DNA of 64,000 nucleotides from Symbiodinium kawagutii (taxonomy: Eukaryota > Sar > Dinophyceae > Suessiales > Symbiodiniaceae), in contig VSDK01028396.1 of the NCBI GenBank assembly GCA_009767595.1, positions 583,383 to 647,382 of the forward strand. Direction: 5' to 3'. The notes under the pieces were generated by a model, which worked only from the letters and a program-made list of their open reading frames with translations, was not told the DNA's origin and searched no databases. Below, piece by piece: positions 11,661-23,379 of the stretch. The translations under genes and the position numbers were made by a program. Within the stretch, counting starts at the first letter, position 1. The number at the start of each line of letters is the position of its first letter.

Positions 11661-11671
11661 GTTTGGCTCAA
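11656..11671 (+). other. possible relic of the dinoflagellate spliced leader
   Basis: TAGCCGTTTGGCTCAA resembles the 3' part of the conserved dinoflagellate spliced leader (TAGCCATTTTGGCTCAAG) with one substitution and one missing T. Such relics mark genes that returned to the genome through a trans-spliced mRNA. It sits about 30 bp before an ATG-started frame. The match is short and could be chance. Confidence 0.3.
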
Positions 11672-11702
11672 TTTACCACAACTGGACAGAGTACGTGACG
11701 AT

Positions 11703-11960
11703 ATGAAGAGGTGCCGGGTCAAGACACCCGAGTCAGAAGCTCGAATTCGCCGCAGACGAGCCCCTACGCAGTTGCCCACTGAGGTGCAGCAACGTTTGTT
11801 TTGTTTTTTTGCGGGTGTCAGAGAACCTTGGTCCATCCATGAAATCCTGGTGATGCTGCTCGAGTTTCTGGTTTTCAATTGGCTGGAATGCTACGGCTAC
11901 CGAACCAAATGTTCCCGGCAAGATTGTTCTTTTAACCACTGGCCCTTGGCTAAAGAAACA
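11703..11960 (+). CDS. possible N-terminal coding segment, basic peptide
   Basis: An ATG at 11703 opens a frame starting MKRCRVKTPESEARIRRRR and continuing through LPTEVQQRL before it runs into the box-headed repeat array. The first 35 residues look like real coding sequence, with a basic stretch suited to nucleic-acid binding or nuclear import. The remainder of the frame is repeat-derived. No donor site is evident. It may be the remnant of a first exon. Confidence 0.3.
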
Positions 11961-13370
11961 AATCCCAAGTCATCAATTACCACTACGGGCCTTGACCAGG
12001 CACCTGAGCCAGTTGCTGCCGCGGATGATGTGGCGCCGCAGGCCGCTAAATCTCAAGATTTATCAGAAATGGATTTGGTGAGCCTTTCTAGCATGAACTT
12101 GGGTGACTCCCCCATTGCAGTTCATCATGAGGGCATCATGATTCTTTTGATTCTCGGTTCTTTGTAGTTTCACTGTGGAACGCACCATGTAGTGCACATG
12201 GTGCCCATTAGTCCCAAGTCATCAAGCTAAGGAATCAAAACCCTTCTAAAAAAAACCGTGCGAGGCGTCTTTGGGAGAGACCGCAGCAGCAGCAGTGGAG
12301 GCCACGCATTCCAGCATTTGGCCAGCTTTACCATCGATGTTTGCTTTTCTCCTTGCCCTTTATTTGTCGTTTTGTGTTTTGATCTAGTGGTCAATGATGG
12401 TATTGAGTGGCATACAACTCCTAAGTCGCCAGCATGCAGTGGCCCGAAAACGTGCCAGGGATCGAATCGAGCGGAGGCCACAGCAACTGCCATCTTGGGA
12501 TATAGTTGCTAGATGCTGCTTGACTTTCTGGTCTTGAATTGGCTACTGCTACCGAATCAAATGTTCCTTCCAGTGGTAAAGAACCCCAAGCCAATCCATG
12601 TCTACCCAAGGGTGTTTAACAAATCCCAAGTCATCAAGCACCACCACGGGCCTTGACCAGGCACCTGAACCAGTTGCTGCCGTGGATGATGCGGCGCCGC
12701 AGGCCACTAAAATATCAAGATTTATCATAATTTATCAGAAATGGATTTGGTGAGCCTTTCTAGCATGAACTTGGGTGACTCCCCCATTGCAGTTCATCAT
12801 GAGGGCATCATGATTCTTTTGATTCTCGGTTCTTTGTAGTTTCACTGTGGAACGCACCATGTAGTGCACATGGTGCCCATTAGTCCCAAGTCATCAAGCT
12901 AAGGAATCAAAACCCTTCTAAAAAACCGTGCGAGGCGTCTTTGGGAGAGCCCGCAGCAGCAGAGGAGGCCCATGCAACGCGTTCCAGCATTTGGCCGCCA
13001 GCTTTACCATCGATGTTTGCTTTTCTCCTTGCCCTTTATTTGTCGTTTTGTGTTTTGATCTAGTGGTCAATGATGGCATTGAGTGGCATACAACTCCTAA
13101 GTCGCCAGCATGCAGTGGCCCAAAAACGTGCCAGGAATCGAATCGAGCCGAGGCCACAGCAACTGCAATCTTGGGATATAGTTGCTAGATGCTGCTTGAC
13201 TTTCTGGTCTTGAATTGGCTACTGCTACCGAATCAAATGTTCCTTCCAGTGGTAAAGAACCCCAAGCCAATCCATGTCTACCCAAGGGTGTTTAACAAAT
13301 CCCAAGTCATCAAGCACCACCACGGGCCTTGACCAGGCACCTGAACCAGTTGCTGCTGCGGATGTTACGG

Positions 13371-14464
13371 CGCCGCAGGCCACTAAAATATCAAGATTTG
13401 TCAGAAATGGATTTGGTGAGCCTTTCTAGCATGAACTTGGGTGACTCCCCCATTGCAGTTCATCATGAGGGCATCATGATTCTTTTGATTCTCGGTTCTT
13501 TGTAGTTTCACTGTGGAACGCACCATGTAGTGCACATGGTGCCCATTAGTCCCAAGTCATCAAGCTAAGGAATCAAAACCCTTCTCAAAAAACCGTGCGA
13601 GGCGTCTTTGGGAGAGCCCGCAGCAGCAGAGGAGGCCACGCGTTCCAGCATTTGGCCAGCTTCATTACCATCGATGTTTGCTTTTCTCCTTGACGGATAT
13701 TTGTTGTTCTGCGTTATGATCTAATTGTCAATGATGGTATTGAGTGGCATACAACTCCTAAGTCGCCAGCATGCAGTGGCCCAAAAACGTGCCAGGAATC
13801 GAATCTGAATCAAGCGGAGGCCGCAAGAACTGCGATCTTGGGATGGTTGCCGGCACTTTGAAGTCATGTTATATACTTTGAGATTTGTTGACCTGATGCT
13901 GGAAAACCAAGCATTTTAACCAACATTCTTTGATCATGGGACCTTTGGTAAAGAAACGTAAATAAACCCACATCTTCCCAAGGGCGCGTAACAAATCCCA
14001 AGTCAGCAGGACCTCTGTGGGCCCTTGACCAGGCATCTGAACCATCTGCTGCCGCGGACGCTGCAGCACCGCAGGCTTCTATTTTTTAATGTCAGAACGT
14101 GTCAGATTCCCTCATTCCAACTGATCATACGGCATCATTGTTCCTGTGATTCTGAATTGATTGAAAGTTCGATTCAGCATGCGCATGGTGCCCGTCCATC
14201 CCAAGTCGTACAGCCACTGCATCCAAGCTGTGCTAGGCTCCATCGGAACAGACAAACGCAGCCGCCGAGGCCAGGCAATGGCTTTCAGCATTTCACGAGT
14301 TTGATTGCCATTGGTTTTCGATGTTCGATTCGATTCCCACAGGAGCTGCCTAGCCTTCTATGTTCATTCTAAATATTCTCAATTCAAGCCTCCATGGAAA
14401 TAGATGCATCAACCCCACCTGGAGCCCAGTAATTAGATCCAATTATTCCAGAGATGCCCATAAA
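13371..14464 (+). repeat. 1.09-kb segmental duplication, first copy
   Basis: About 1,090 bp are repeated at 16363-17455 at an offset near 2,991 bp with only a handful of differences, for example GAAACGTAAATAAACCC here against GAAAGCTAATAAACCC there. It includes several box-led units. A 115-codon open frame (14025-14372) is identical in both copies but is made of array sequence, so it is not called as a gene. Confidence 0.85.
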
Positions 14465-16185
14465 GTCACCAGCATGCAGTGGCCAAAAAAAATCTGCCAG
14501 GAACAGATTCGAGCAGAGGCCACAGCAATGCTGGATGCTTTTGGATTTTCTGGTTCTTGTTGGTTTTTCAATTGGCTGGCCCAGGGTGTATAACAAACCC
14601 TAAGTCATCGCACACCATTGCTGGTGTTTGACCAGGCGCCTGAACCATCTGCTGCCACGGATGATGTTGCGCCGCCGGCTGTTTTTTCACGTCAAAAGCT
14701 GTCAGGGGCCCATATGGTCAGCCTTGTTAACATGCATTCCCGGTTGCAATTGATCATAAGGGCATCATTATCCTGTTGATTCTCAGTTCTTTGCTAGTTC
14801 GCATGCATCATGCGCAAAAGAGTAGCCCCAAGTCATCAAGCCAGTGCATCAAAACGTGCTAGGCACCAGAAGAGATCCCAGCAGCAGTGGAGGCCAGGCA
14901 ACGCGTTTTAGCATTTTGCCAGTTTGATTACCTTTGGTTATTAATTTTCTACCAAGGATTAATTCCAACAAGGATTGCTTCGACTATATTGTCACTACAT
15001 ATAGAATATTCTCAATTCAAATGTTTGTGATGTTCGTGGAAACAAATTCAGCAACCCCATCCCCATGCACCAAGTCTTTCGTCATTAGGGCCAGCATTAC
15101 TGGGATCTTGGCAGGCACTTCAACCACCTCGTGGCCCAAACGTTGCGGCGCGACAGGCCGGGGCAAATTGTTCCATGCATATAGGCAATGACTTGGGACC
15201 TGCGTACTGCAGGTTTTACTGCCGGCGTGCCAGGTGGAATTGACAAATGCCGCGGCTCTCGCCGAGGTGGGAAACCCAGAACATCCAGCTTGGAAAGCAA
15301 TGCTTCGAGTTTGGCCATGGCTTTGATCTGCGTATCAGGATTCGTTAATTGAATGATTGATCCATATGAACCCATATTTGTGTATGTATTGGTTTTTCCA
15401 ACGGAATGTTTGGCCAGATGAATAAACACCTTGTTTGAACAAGTCCCAAGTCATAGACTATCATGAACCAAATTCCTAGGAAAAACCAAATCGTCGTGCC
15501 AAGACAAAGCCCTACATGCGGTTTTCATTGCATCAGTCAAGATACCTAATCTTTTTTATTTCTCATCCAGCTTAACCGAACCCTCCAGATTCAATTTCTG
15601 GTGTGCCCAGGCTCCATCTCCACGGCGGTGGGCTGCGAAACGATTTGTTTCTGGGGATGTTCCGGATCGAGACCAGGAGGAGGAAGCGCATGTGCTAGAT
15701 TAGGGTCATTGCTGAGAAGTCTTACCCTGCATTTTGTTTCGAGTCATCGCTGGCTTAGTGCGCATAAACATGTATGCGCATGATTGGATACTGCAGCTCG
15801 CGCCAGGAGCCCTTGACAAAAAAGCGCAGAAAAAACTCTGAAGAGGTTCTTCCCTTGTTTAGTTCCATTGAAGTCAACGTGATCAATGTGATCAACGTGA
15901 TCAACATGTGGTTGTTTGAAAACCGATTTCAGCTGCCTTGCTTGTTTCTAATTCAAGGAGGCATGCTAGTCTCTAGGGCATGCCAATCTCTGTAACGAAA
16001 TACTAGTTAATCATCCAATTTGCACAAGTCCTAGGTCAGCACCATTCAGTCAGTGCCCCACAGACCGTGCCAGGAATCGAATCAAGCGGAGGCCACAGCA
16101 ATTGCGATCTTGGGATTGCTGCTAGATGTTCTTGGCATTTCTGGTTTTCCATTGGCTGGGTACTACAGAATCGATCGTTTTCAAT

Positions 16186-16205
16186 ATATATATATATATA
16201 TATAA
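16186..16205. repeat. TA dinucleotide microsatellite
   Basis: About ten TA repeats lie inside the array. Confidence 0.9.
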
Positions 16206-16362
16206 AATAACATTTCTGTTGTTACCGCAAGTCCAGTACTGAAGAGTCCCAAGGCAGTCCCTATCTTCCCATAAGCACGTGTAACCGATCCCAAATCATC
16301 ACAAACCATTGCTTGTGTGTGTGACCAGGCACCTGAACCATCTGCTGCACCGGATGTTGCGG

Positions 16363-17455
16363 CGCCGCAGGCCACTAAAATATCAAGATTTGTCAGAAAT
16401 GGATTTGGTGAGCCTTTCTAGCATGAACTTGGGTGACTCCCCCATTGCAGTTCATCATGAGGGCATCATGATTCTTTTGATTCTCGGTTCTTTGTAGTTT
16501 CACTGTGGAACGCACCATGTAGTGCACATGGTGCCCATTAGTCCCAAGTCATCAAGCTAAGGAATCAAAACCCTTCTCAAAAAACCGTGCGAGGCGTCTT
16601 TGGGAGAGCCCGCAGCAGCAGAGGAGGCCACGCGTTCCAGCATTTGGCCAGCTTCATTACCATCGATGTTTGCTTTTCTCCTTGACGGATATTTGTTGTT
16701 CTGCGTTATGATCTAATTGTCAATGATGGTATTGAGTGGCATACAACTCCTAAGTCGCCAGCATGCAGTGGCCCAAAAACGTGCCAGGAATCGAATCTGA
16801 ATCAAGCGGAGGCCGCAAGAACTGCGATCTTGGGATGGTTGCCGGCACTTTGAAGTCATGTTATATACTTTGAGATTTGTTGACCTGATGCTGGAAAACC
16901 AAGCATTTTAACCAACATTCTTTGATCATGGGACCTTTGGTAAAGAAAGCTAATAAACCCACATCTTCCCAAGGGTGCGTAACAAATCCCAAGTCAGCAG
17001 GACCTCTGTGGGCCCTTGACCAGGCATCTGAACCATCTGCTGCCGCGGACGCTGCAGCACCGCAGGCTTCTATTTTTTAATGTCAGAACGTGTCAGATTC
17101 CCTCATTCCAACTGATCATACGGCATCATTGTTCCTGTGATTCTGAATTGATTGAAAGTTCGATTCAGCATGCGCATGGTGCCCGTCCATCCCAAGTCGT
17201 ACAGCCACTGCATCCAAGCTGTGCTAGGCTCCATCGGAACAGACAAACGCAGCCGCCGAGGCCAGGCAATGGCTTTCAGCATTTCACGAGTTTGATTGCC
17301 ATTGGTTTTCGATGTTCGATTCGATTCCCACAGGAGCTGCCTAGCCTTCTATGTTCATTCTAAATATTCTCAATTCAAGCCTCCATGGAAATAGATGCAT
17401 CAACCCCACCTGGAGCCCAGTAATTAGATCCAATTATTCCAGAGATGCCCATAAA
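16363..17455 (+). repeat. 1.09-kb segmental duplication, second copy
   Basis: This is the near-identical partner of 13371-14464. The match ends at ATGCCCATAAA, after which the first copy continues GTCACCAGCATG and this copy TTCACCAAGTCC, that is, at the next box. The near identity points to a recent event compared with the divergence between ordinary units. Confidence 0.85.
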
Positions 17456-17630
17456 TTCACCAAGTCCTATGTCATCAGGGCCATTGTGAGGCTGCATGTT
17501 CATTTATCCTTGATATAGGCAATCATGTTTGCTTCAGTTCAGTATCATCCCGAGATGGTTCGAACTTGTTGCCTCTCTCTTGTTTGATATTTGTCAGAAT
17601 CTCCTGCATCATCAGGTAAATCAATCCAAG

Positions 17631-20600
17631 ATGACGCCTGCCAAGAAAACAGAATTGATCGAAGTGAAACTAGAGGAGGACTGTGCTGAAATTCTCACGG
17701 AGGTCGAATATTTTTCTGATGGTATGCAACAAAATTGAGCAACCTAATCATGAATGTATGTACTAAGTTATTAAATGATCAGAAGTGATGTTCATCCTAT
17801 AGACCCACCTGTTTCAGGCCGCAGTCCCACAGTGAGGTCTGATCGGGGTTAGGTGTGCAATTCCTTTCTCTCCATGTGATGGTTTTCCCACCTCCCCACC
17901 TTCCCGCCTGACGGTTTTGCATTTTAGAGATTGAGCCCAACCTCGACTCCCAAGTCATCATACCCTGGGCTTCGCAGGATGAATTGATCGAAGAAGGCAA
18001 CGGGCCTGGATCTATCGATGGGCAGCTTTATCCCCGATGCTGGCCTAAGAGCAGAGAGAGACTTGTACCAAGCGAGTATCCATCGAAGACTTTCCTAGAA
18101 GCCTTTCAATGGCCACGGGTGGTCAAGGAAGAGCTTCGCAAGATCCTGAAAGAACTCTCTTCTACCACTGATGGAAGACCAGTGATAGCTAGCGGGAAAC
18201 GCCTTTTGATGAGCTCCCACTTCAGTGGGATTTGCACTCAGTCACGGGCGGCGCAGATCTTAGAAGCAAATGAGATGGGAGTGACATTCCACCATGATCC
18301 TCAACTTTGATTAGCGCATTTTATCATTTTGGGCTTCCGATTCTAAACTGGGTTAATGATGTCTTTCGATAATTTGTAGGGGGCGTGATGACGTAGGACT
18401 TGTGGTGAAAGACTGCATACAAATAAAAGCACGCACACACATATAACCATGGTTAAAAATGTCCATATTTGAATACTCAAAAACCGTAAATGTATGAACA
18501 TATTTTGTTTCCATTGATTCAAAGATCACGCAGAGGGTTTTCGTTTCCTGCGACATTTGCCTTGATGTAGCCATGATGCTTTCCACCATCCAGGCGAGCT
18601 TTTGCGAAAAAACTCGGCAGGGACAACATGTCCTTTGCCGAGACTTTCCTTCATCCTGCGTCTTCAAGGACCAGTGGCACATGGTAGATCCAGCAGACGC
18701 GTCTAGGCTGAAGGCAGCGAAAGGGCGGAGGCAGACCCTCAAGCTTCTTGCAAAAGCCACGCTCAGTGATCGCGCGCAGTGCTGTCAGCACAACCACATG
18801 TGCAAATTGGGGCGTCCAGACCTCGATGTGGCCGTCTTCGGAGCGCCCTGCGTTGACGATAGCTCCATGGGAACCCAAGGAAAAGATGATGGTGCCAATA
18901 GGGCAGATCTTTGTTCGCAACCATTTGCAAATTCTTTGTTTTGGGGTTGTGTTTGCCAAGGGTTTTGCGCATAGAAATTTGAAACATATCTCTGTTTCCC
19001 AATCACTTCTGAGCAAAGCACACTCAGGTGACCTTGGCCCATTTGCTATCTTTGAAGGAAACCTTCAAACCGAAGATCGCAGTGTCGGAGAATGTATGCA
19101 CGGGAAACATTGGGCTCAGAGTGGTGGAAAGTTTGAAAGACAGCATGGAATCCAAGGCCGATCTTCGTCGCCAATAGCACTGAATGGCAATGTCCCACTA
19201 GTCTGATTGTTTGTGCTTACCTAATTATTTCGGGTGGGGTCGTGCAATTAAGGAAGTTGCGCCAGTCAAAGTCCCATGTCACGTGTTTGCTTATTTGTTT
19301 TTTTGTGGGAATGCTCTCGATGACTTGGGACTTGGGCCAGGTGATATTCGGGCAGCCTTGCGATGTTGGATATGGGTGTGTGTCTCGAAGGCGAAGCTTT
19401 ACAATCCTGCTGCGGCATGACAGCGGAAGGTTCATCCAGGATCCCCAAGTGGTCTATGACCGTTTGTGCAAAGATTTGAAGACTTCCCAGCTCCACATGC
19501 AAACCTTGCTGTCGCTTGTCACAGAGGATCAAGTGCGGCAGGAGCTTCGGAACATCGGAAAGTCCAAGGGCCTTCCTGAAGAAGTGACAAACCCTCTTTG
19601 CCATTCGGAGAAGCATAACGTGAAACAGTATTTGGAGCTGTTGATGAAGCGTGGTGTTCCCGAAGAAGAACAGATCTTCGCGACAAACCAGAACCCAGAG
19701 TTTTGCTTCAAAGCATCTAAGTCTGGCATCCTCCCCGCCTTTACAGTGGCCGACAAATGCTTGTGGGTCGCCAAACGGAATGGCCCAATACTCCCAATGG
19801 AAAAACTCCTGGCCCACGGGTATCCAATGACTCAGGAGCTGGCTGATGGTTTGGGTATTCCAGCAACCTGGTTTTGATATAGGTATTTTTTTTATTGGGA
19901 TCATTGCCAGGGGAACACAAATGAAGCTCATAAAGGCACACAACTCCCAAGACATCGTGTTCCAAGCTGAGGTATTCAACCCAGACCTGCTGACCAACGT
20001 CCACAAGGCAGTTGGGAATGGCCAACATTTGGCAGTGGCAGGAGTGGTGCTGTTGGCAACACTGGCTTCAGTGGAATTCTTCCCACAACCTTCCCTCAGT
20101 GGTGAGTTGTGTGCATCAAGCAGTCACAATATCGAGATTAACGTGCCTGCTAATGGCCGTTGCTTTTTCTCATGCCTGTACCTACACTTTGCATCCGTGG
20201 CTGAAAAACAGATCTGGGCCAATGTCGAGAGAAACGAGCAGGGATTCGCCACAGAGGTCAGCAGACAAGTGGAAGAGGACCAGTTGTGGGGATGGGGTGA
20301 CATGAGAGTTGTTGGAACACTCGCAAGACATATTAAAGTATTGTTTTTTTTGCAACACACATGAAAAAAGCAGAAAGTTACTTTAAATTCAAGTACCCTT
20401 ACTGTAAGGAGACTGATGACATGGGAGCTGTCACCAATGCATCAAACATAAGCCCATCTGTTCGAATCATGTTCAGCCCAGCTTGGAGGACAGATTGGTC
20501 AAAGATTTTATACTTGGCCGCTTTGACCACGAGATGGCAGCCAATTCGGAACAGAAAGAAAAGTTGCAGAAGTGCCGGGATTGTTTTGTCTCAAGCCACA

Positions 20601-21601
20601 TGCCAGAAGATGAAGAGTGTCGATTTCTTTCACTTCTGTTCAAGGTCCAATTGCTGATCAGTTTCGATGATGCTGCTACTGCCGTTGAACCTATTGGTGA
20701 TCCATCCTGGCCAGTTGTGCGACTTTGCAACAGCGGAGTTGTGGATGGTGCTGGCCACTCTGTCGCCCACTTTCGGTTCTTGTGGTGTGAGGACTCATCG
20801 CCCCCAGCTGATCTCACTCCGGAGGAGGTCATGCTTTCTGAAACCATGTTAGATTTCTTAATTTTAAATCATTTGTGGCAATGTGCAAGTCCTAAGTCAT
20901 CTACATAGCGTTTTGATTCTGCAAATGGTTTTCAAAAAAATTATATATGTCAATGGTTCAACCAACCCAACCATATTCGGCTATCTCCTTTCCAGGTGGC
21001 TCACAAGCATCCGGAGCTTGAAGTTCATGCAGACCACGTGCGTGTGAATGCGTTCAATTACATTGCCACGTGGAAGGTGGGGACTGATGCAGACGATCTG
21101 GGACAAGCCGGAGTGCTTGCTCAAGTTATCTTAGATGCTGGTAAAGCACAAAACCGGAAACTTGAGAAGCTGAAAAGGTGCCTTGGCACTGATGACTTGG
21201 GACCCGTAGTGTGTAGTCCACACACACACACTCACACTCACTCTTAATGATGAAGGTCAATGATATTCCACACACACATTCGCTTTTGATGATGAAGATC
21301 AATCTGAAGCAATTTTGATATGTTGGCAACCTACATGATTTGCTAGCTGTCCTCCTTGACTCCTTGAGTTCCAGCCCTGAGTTATGTCAAACCAAGGGCG
21401 GACCTGTTGAACCTGTGCGCAAAGATGGGATTGAACAAGCAGGGAAACATGCAAGAGCTCAAGAAGAGGTTGGTTTGCCATTACCTGCAGAAAGCCAATG
21501 CCACGCAGATTCTGAATGCTGCGACTACGGACATTTCTGCAGTTGCTGAACCCGTCCCGGAGGACTGGTTCACCAGTGTTGAAAACAAAACAGACTGCTG
21601 A
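17631..21601 (+). CDS. cytosine-5 DNA methyltransferase-like / OTU peptidase / SAP fusion, nine exons
   Basis: Inferred exons are 17631-17721, 17928-18280, 18594-18902, 19028-19156, 19341-19862, 19972-20337, 20489-20884, 20996-21140 and 21375-21601. All phases agree and no stop interrupts about 845 codons. Methyltransferase signatures appear in order: SHFSGICT (motif I, residue about 127), VFGAPCVDDSSMG with the catalytic Cys (motif IV, about 232), VSENV (motif VI, about 272), GYGCVSRRRSF (motif VIII region) and HKAVGNGQHLAVAG (motif X region). An OTU-type region follows: NGRCFFSC with the candidate catalytic Cys (about 532), WGWGDMRVVGTLARH, and GHSVAHFRFL with the candidate catalytic His (about 684). 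The last exon holds a SAP-type DNA-binding helix pair (ADLLNLCAKMGLNKQGN). Three donors are GC in this model. Families are assigned by motif reading. The product would probably be nuclear, modifying DNA and possibly trimming ubiquitin. The first ATG was chosen for lack of upstream evidence. Confidence 0.75.
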
Positions 21602-22300
21602 TAGCCTTGATTTAAAACAACTACCCACATCAATTCGGACAACAGACAAGTTGCTACATGTTTTTTTAACCCAAGTTGCTATATGTGTTGTTGTTGATAT
21701 TTCATGTCATCATCAACTCTTCTGCAATTCCAAGGCACAAGTCCTATGTCATCCTCATTAAAAAAATGCACCGTTTCAGACGCAAGTGCAACAACAACTC
21801 AGGTTTGGTACAGAATATTAGAATGCTTTTCGGTGGAACCTGTAAACCATGAGCCGTGAACCCCACATGGATCTAAGTAAATCGAGCCAGTGGAACATGA
21901 TCAAAGCCTAGGTCATCAGAACACCGGGACTGGACTTTGCCAGGCGTCTAAGCCATCTAGCCCCACTGAAGTTGCTGCAGCGCAGGCTGGAGAAAGCTGT
22001 CAGTTTATTGTCAGATTCATGACTAGATCCGAGAAAAAACAAACAAAATTTAACCGCAATTTGTTTTTGAACATTGAATCGTTGCTAAATAACCCCACGA
22101 ACAATTCACAGAGTTCCCCCCCCCCCACCAGGGATATAGCAAATCCCAAGTCATCGGAAGCCATTACTCGAATTGGCCAGGCGCCTGGACCATCTACTGT
22201 CGCCGGTTCTGCGGCGCTGCAGGCTGTTTTTCATGAAAGAATGTCTCAGCAATCCATTTGGTCAACCTACCATTGCAGTTGATCGTAGAGGGTATCATTA
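21540..22300 (+). repeat. gene tail plus box array, first copy of a diverged duplication
   Basis: The end of the SAP exon (GCAGTTGCTGAACC onward) and about 700 bp downstream are repeated in diverged form at 23380-24050. Shared landmarks are CCCACATCAA, CAAGTCCTATGTCAT, GAACCCCACATGGA, TTGCTAAATAACCCC and CAGGCGCCTGGACC. Forward boxes occur at about 21738, 21900, 22139, 22313 and 22408. Confidence 0.65.
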
Positions 22301-22909
22301 TTTGTTTCGTGACAAGTCCTAAGTCATCAGCATATCAATGCCAGAGGACTATGCCAGGGATCAAAGTTTGGCAATGGTCTGACTACAAGATGTAATTGCA
22401 GGTGTAAAGTGCAAGTCCCAGGTCATCAGGACACTGGACTATATGTTTGCCAGGCAAATGGAACGCCGAGCACCATGGAATCCACCGTGCCGCAGGCCCT
22501 TGGAATGCTGGCTGCTGTCTCTTGATGTCAGTCCTACCTGGTTCTCACTATACTTTATTCCGATGTAGGCGCGAACTGAGTGATCCCAAAATAAAAGCCA
22601 GTAACGATGATTACATATTATTGATATTGTTGATGATCTTTTTTGTTTACATTATTTTTCACTTCGGTTCAAGTATGTTTGGAACATGTTTTGAGCTGAA
22701 TCCCTGTCCATGTGTTTCGTAGTTCATGGTTTGTGTAAATAGTCCTGACTCATCAAGTAAAAACTCTGATGCCCATGGGTCCATTATGTCCAACAAAAGC
22801 TAAGTGCAAAGGACAAGTGCTAGATCATGATGAAGACTAGAACCCGTGCAGCACATTTAGTGGCTCGAGGCACAGCAATCAAAACGGTAATTCCTTGAGC
22901 TTTGAGAGA
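22301..22909. repeat. box-led units, non-coding
   Basis: Forward boxes lie near 22313, 22408, 22740 and 22813, separated by unique-looking sequence without a supported gene. Confidence 0.55.
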
Positions 22910-23242
22910 ATGGAAAATTCTGATGGTGTTTGGATGGCCGTTGCTGTGATCTTTCTCTTCGGGGCATGGTCGCTGGTTCACTCAATTTGGAACAAGGTGA
23001 ATGCCATTTTTGCCCATCCCATTACGTTTGGAGTTGCCAAGGTGAGTGTTGCGACCCAAACTGATCAATCCCTTCCTGAACTCAGCCGAAGTTCGTCATT
23101 AACTACGGCCACGATGTGGTGCACTGCGCAAGGAAACAGGGTTCACCTTTACAACACTTGCCAGCACCTCAAAGGCAAGGCCACTTTGTCTTCAAAGGAA
23201 GGTTTTTGCCAGACTTGTCTGGAAAAGTTTGATTTGGTGTGA
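22910..23242 (+). CDS. small membrane-anchored protein with a C-terminal Cys/His site, 110 aa
   Basis: One exon runs from ATG to TGA. Residues about 8-28 (VWMAVAVIFLFGAWSLVHSI) form a single hydrophobic segment that could be a membrane anchor or signal. A polar linker rich in Ser and Thr follows. The C-terminus has the spacing His-x4-Cys ... Cys-x2-Cys (VHLYNTC, then FCQTCLEKF), a plausible zinc site resembling short metal-binding motifs seen in many dinoflagellate proteins of unknown role. It lies between two copies of a duplicated array and has no box inside. Function unknown. A longer frame through an upstream TTG exists, but the ATG is preferred. Confidence 0.55.
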   Translation: MENSDGVWMAVAVIFLFGAWSLVHSIWNKVNAIFAHPITFGVAKVSVATQTDQSLPELSRSSSLTTATMWCTAQGNRVHLYNTCQHLKGKATLSSKEGFCQTCLEKFDLV

Positions 23243-23379
23243 AAACTTGTTTGGAGCGAGGACCACATGTGTCCAATGTGATTCGGCGTGAAAAAAAATC
23301 GGAGGACAATTTCAAGTCTGGTAAATGCATGAAAAGTTTCATGAACCAAGTCCTGAATCATCAAGCATGATTATTTTGC

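Larger units (their letters stand above)
11961..17480 (+). repeat. head-to-tail array of box-led units (about 200-260 bp each)
   Basis: Forward boxes recur near 11961, 12211, 12413, 12621, 12881, 13090, 13290, 13550, 13752, 13993, 14197, 14596, 14824, 15441, 16024, 16285, 16540, 16748, 16985, 17190 and 17460. After each box comes variable sequence, then a CCAGG word, then a GC-rich word such as GCGGCGCCGCAGGCC or GCGGAGGCCACAGC. Three unit types (A, B, C) combine into a higher-order repeat of about 669 bp, present two and a half times from 12.06 to 13.75 kb. The only reverse box is near 15185. Reading frames inside are by-products. It resembles a satellite grown from introner-like units. Confidence 0.8.

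Noticed and set aside
14025..14372. A 115-codon frame conserved identically at 17016-17363
   Set aside because: The identity comes from the recent 1.09-kb duplication; the sequence is box-led array DNA and crosses unit boundaries.
11961..17480. The regular box spacing as a CRISPR array
   Set aside because: Units are 200-260 bp, the spacers are related to each other, and the context is eukaryotic.
18651..19016. Long minus-strand frames opposite the methyltransferase exons
   Set aside because: They mirror exons with recognised motifs on the + strand.
20296..20316. A reverse-box-like match (TGACATGAGAGTTGTTGG) in the OTU region
   Set aside because: It is translated in phase as part of the conserved WGWGDMRVVGTLARH segment, so it is most likely a chance resemblance.
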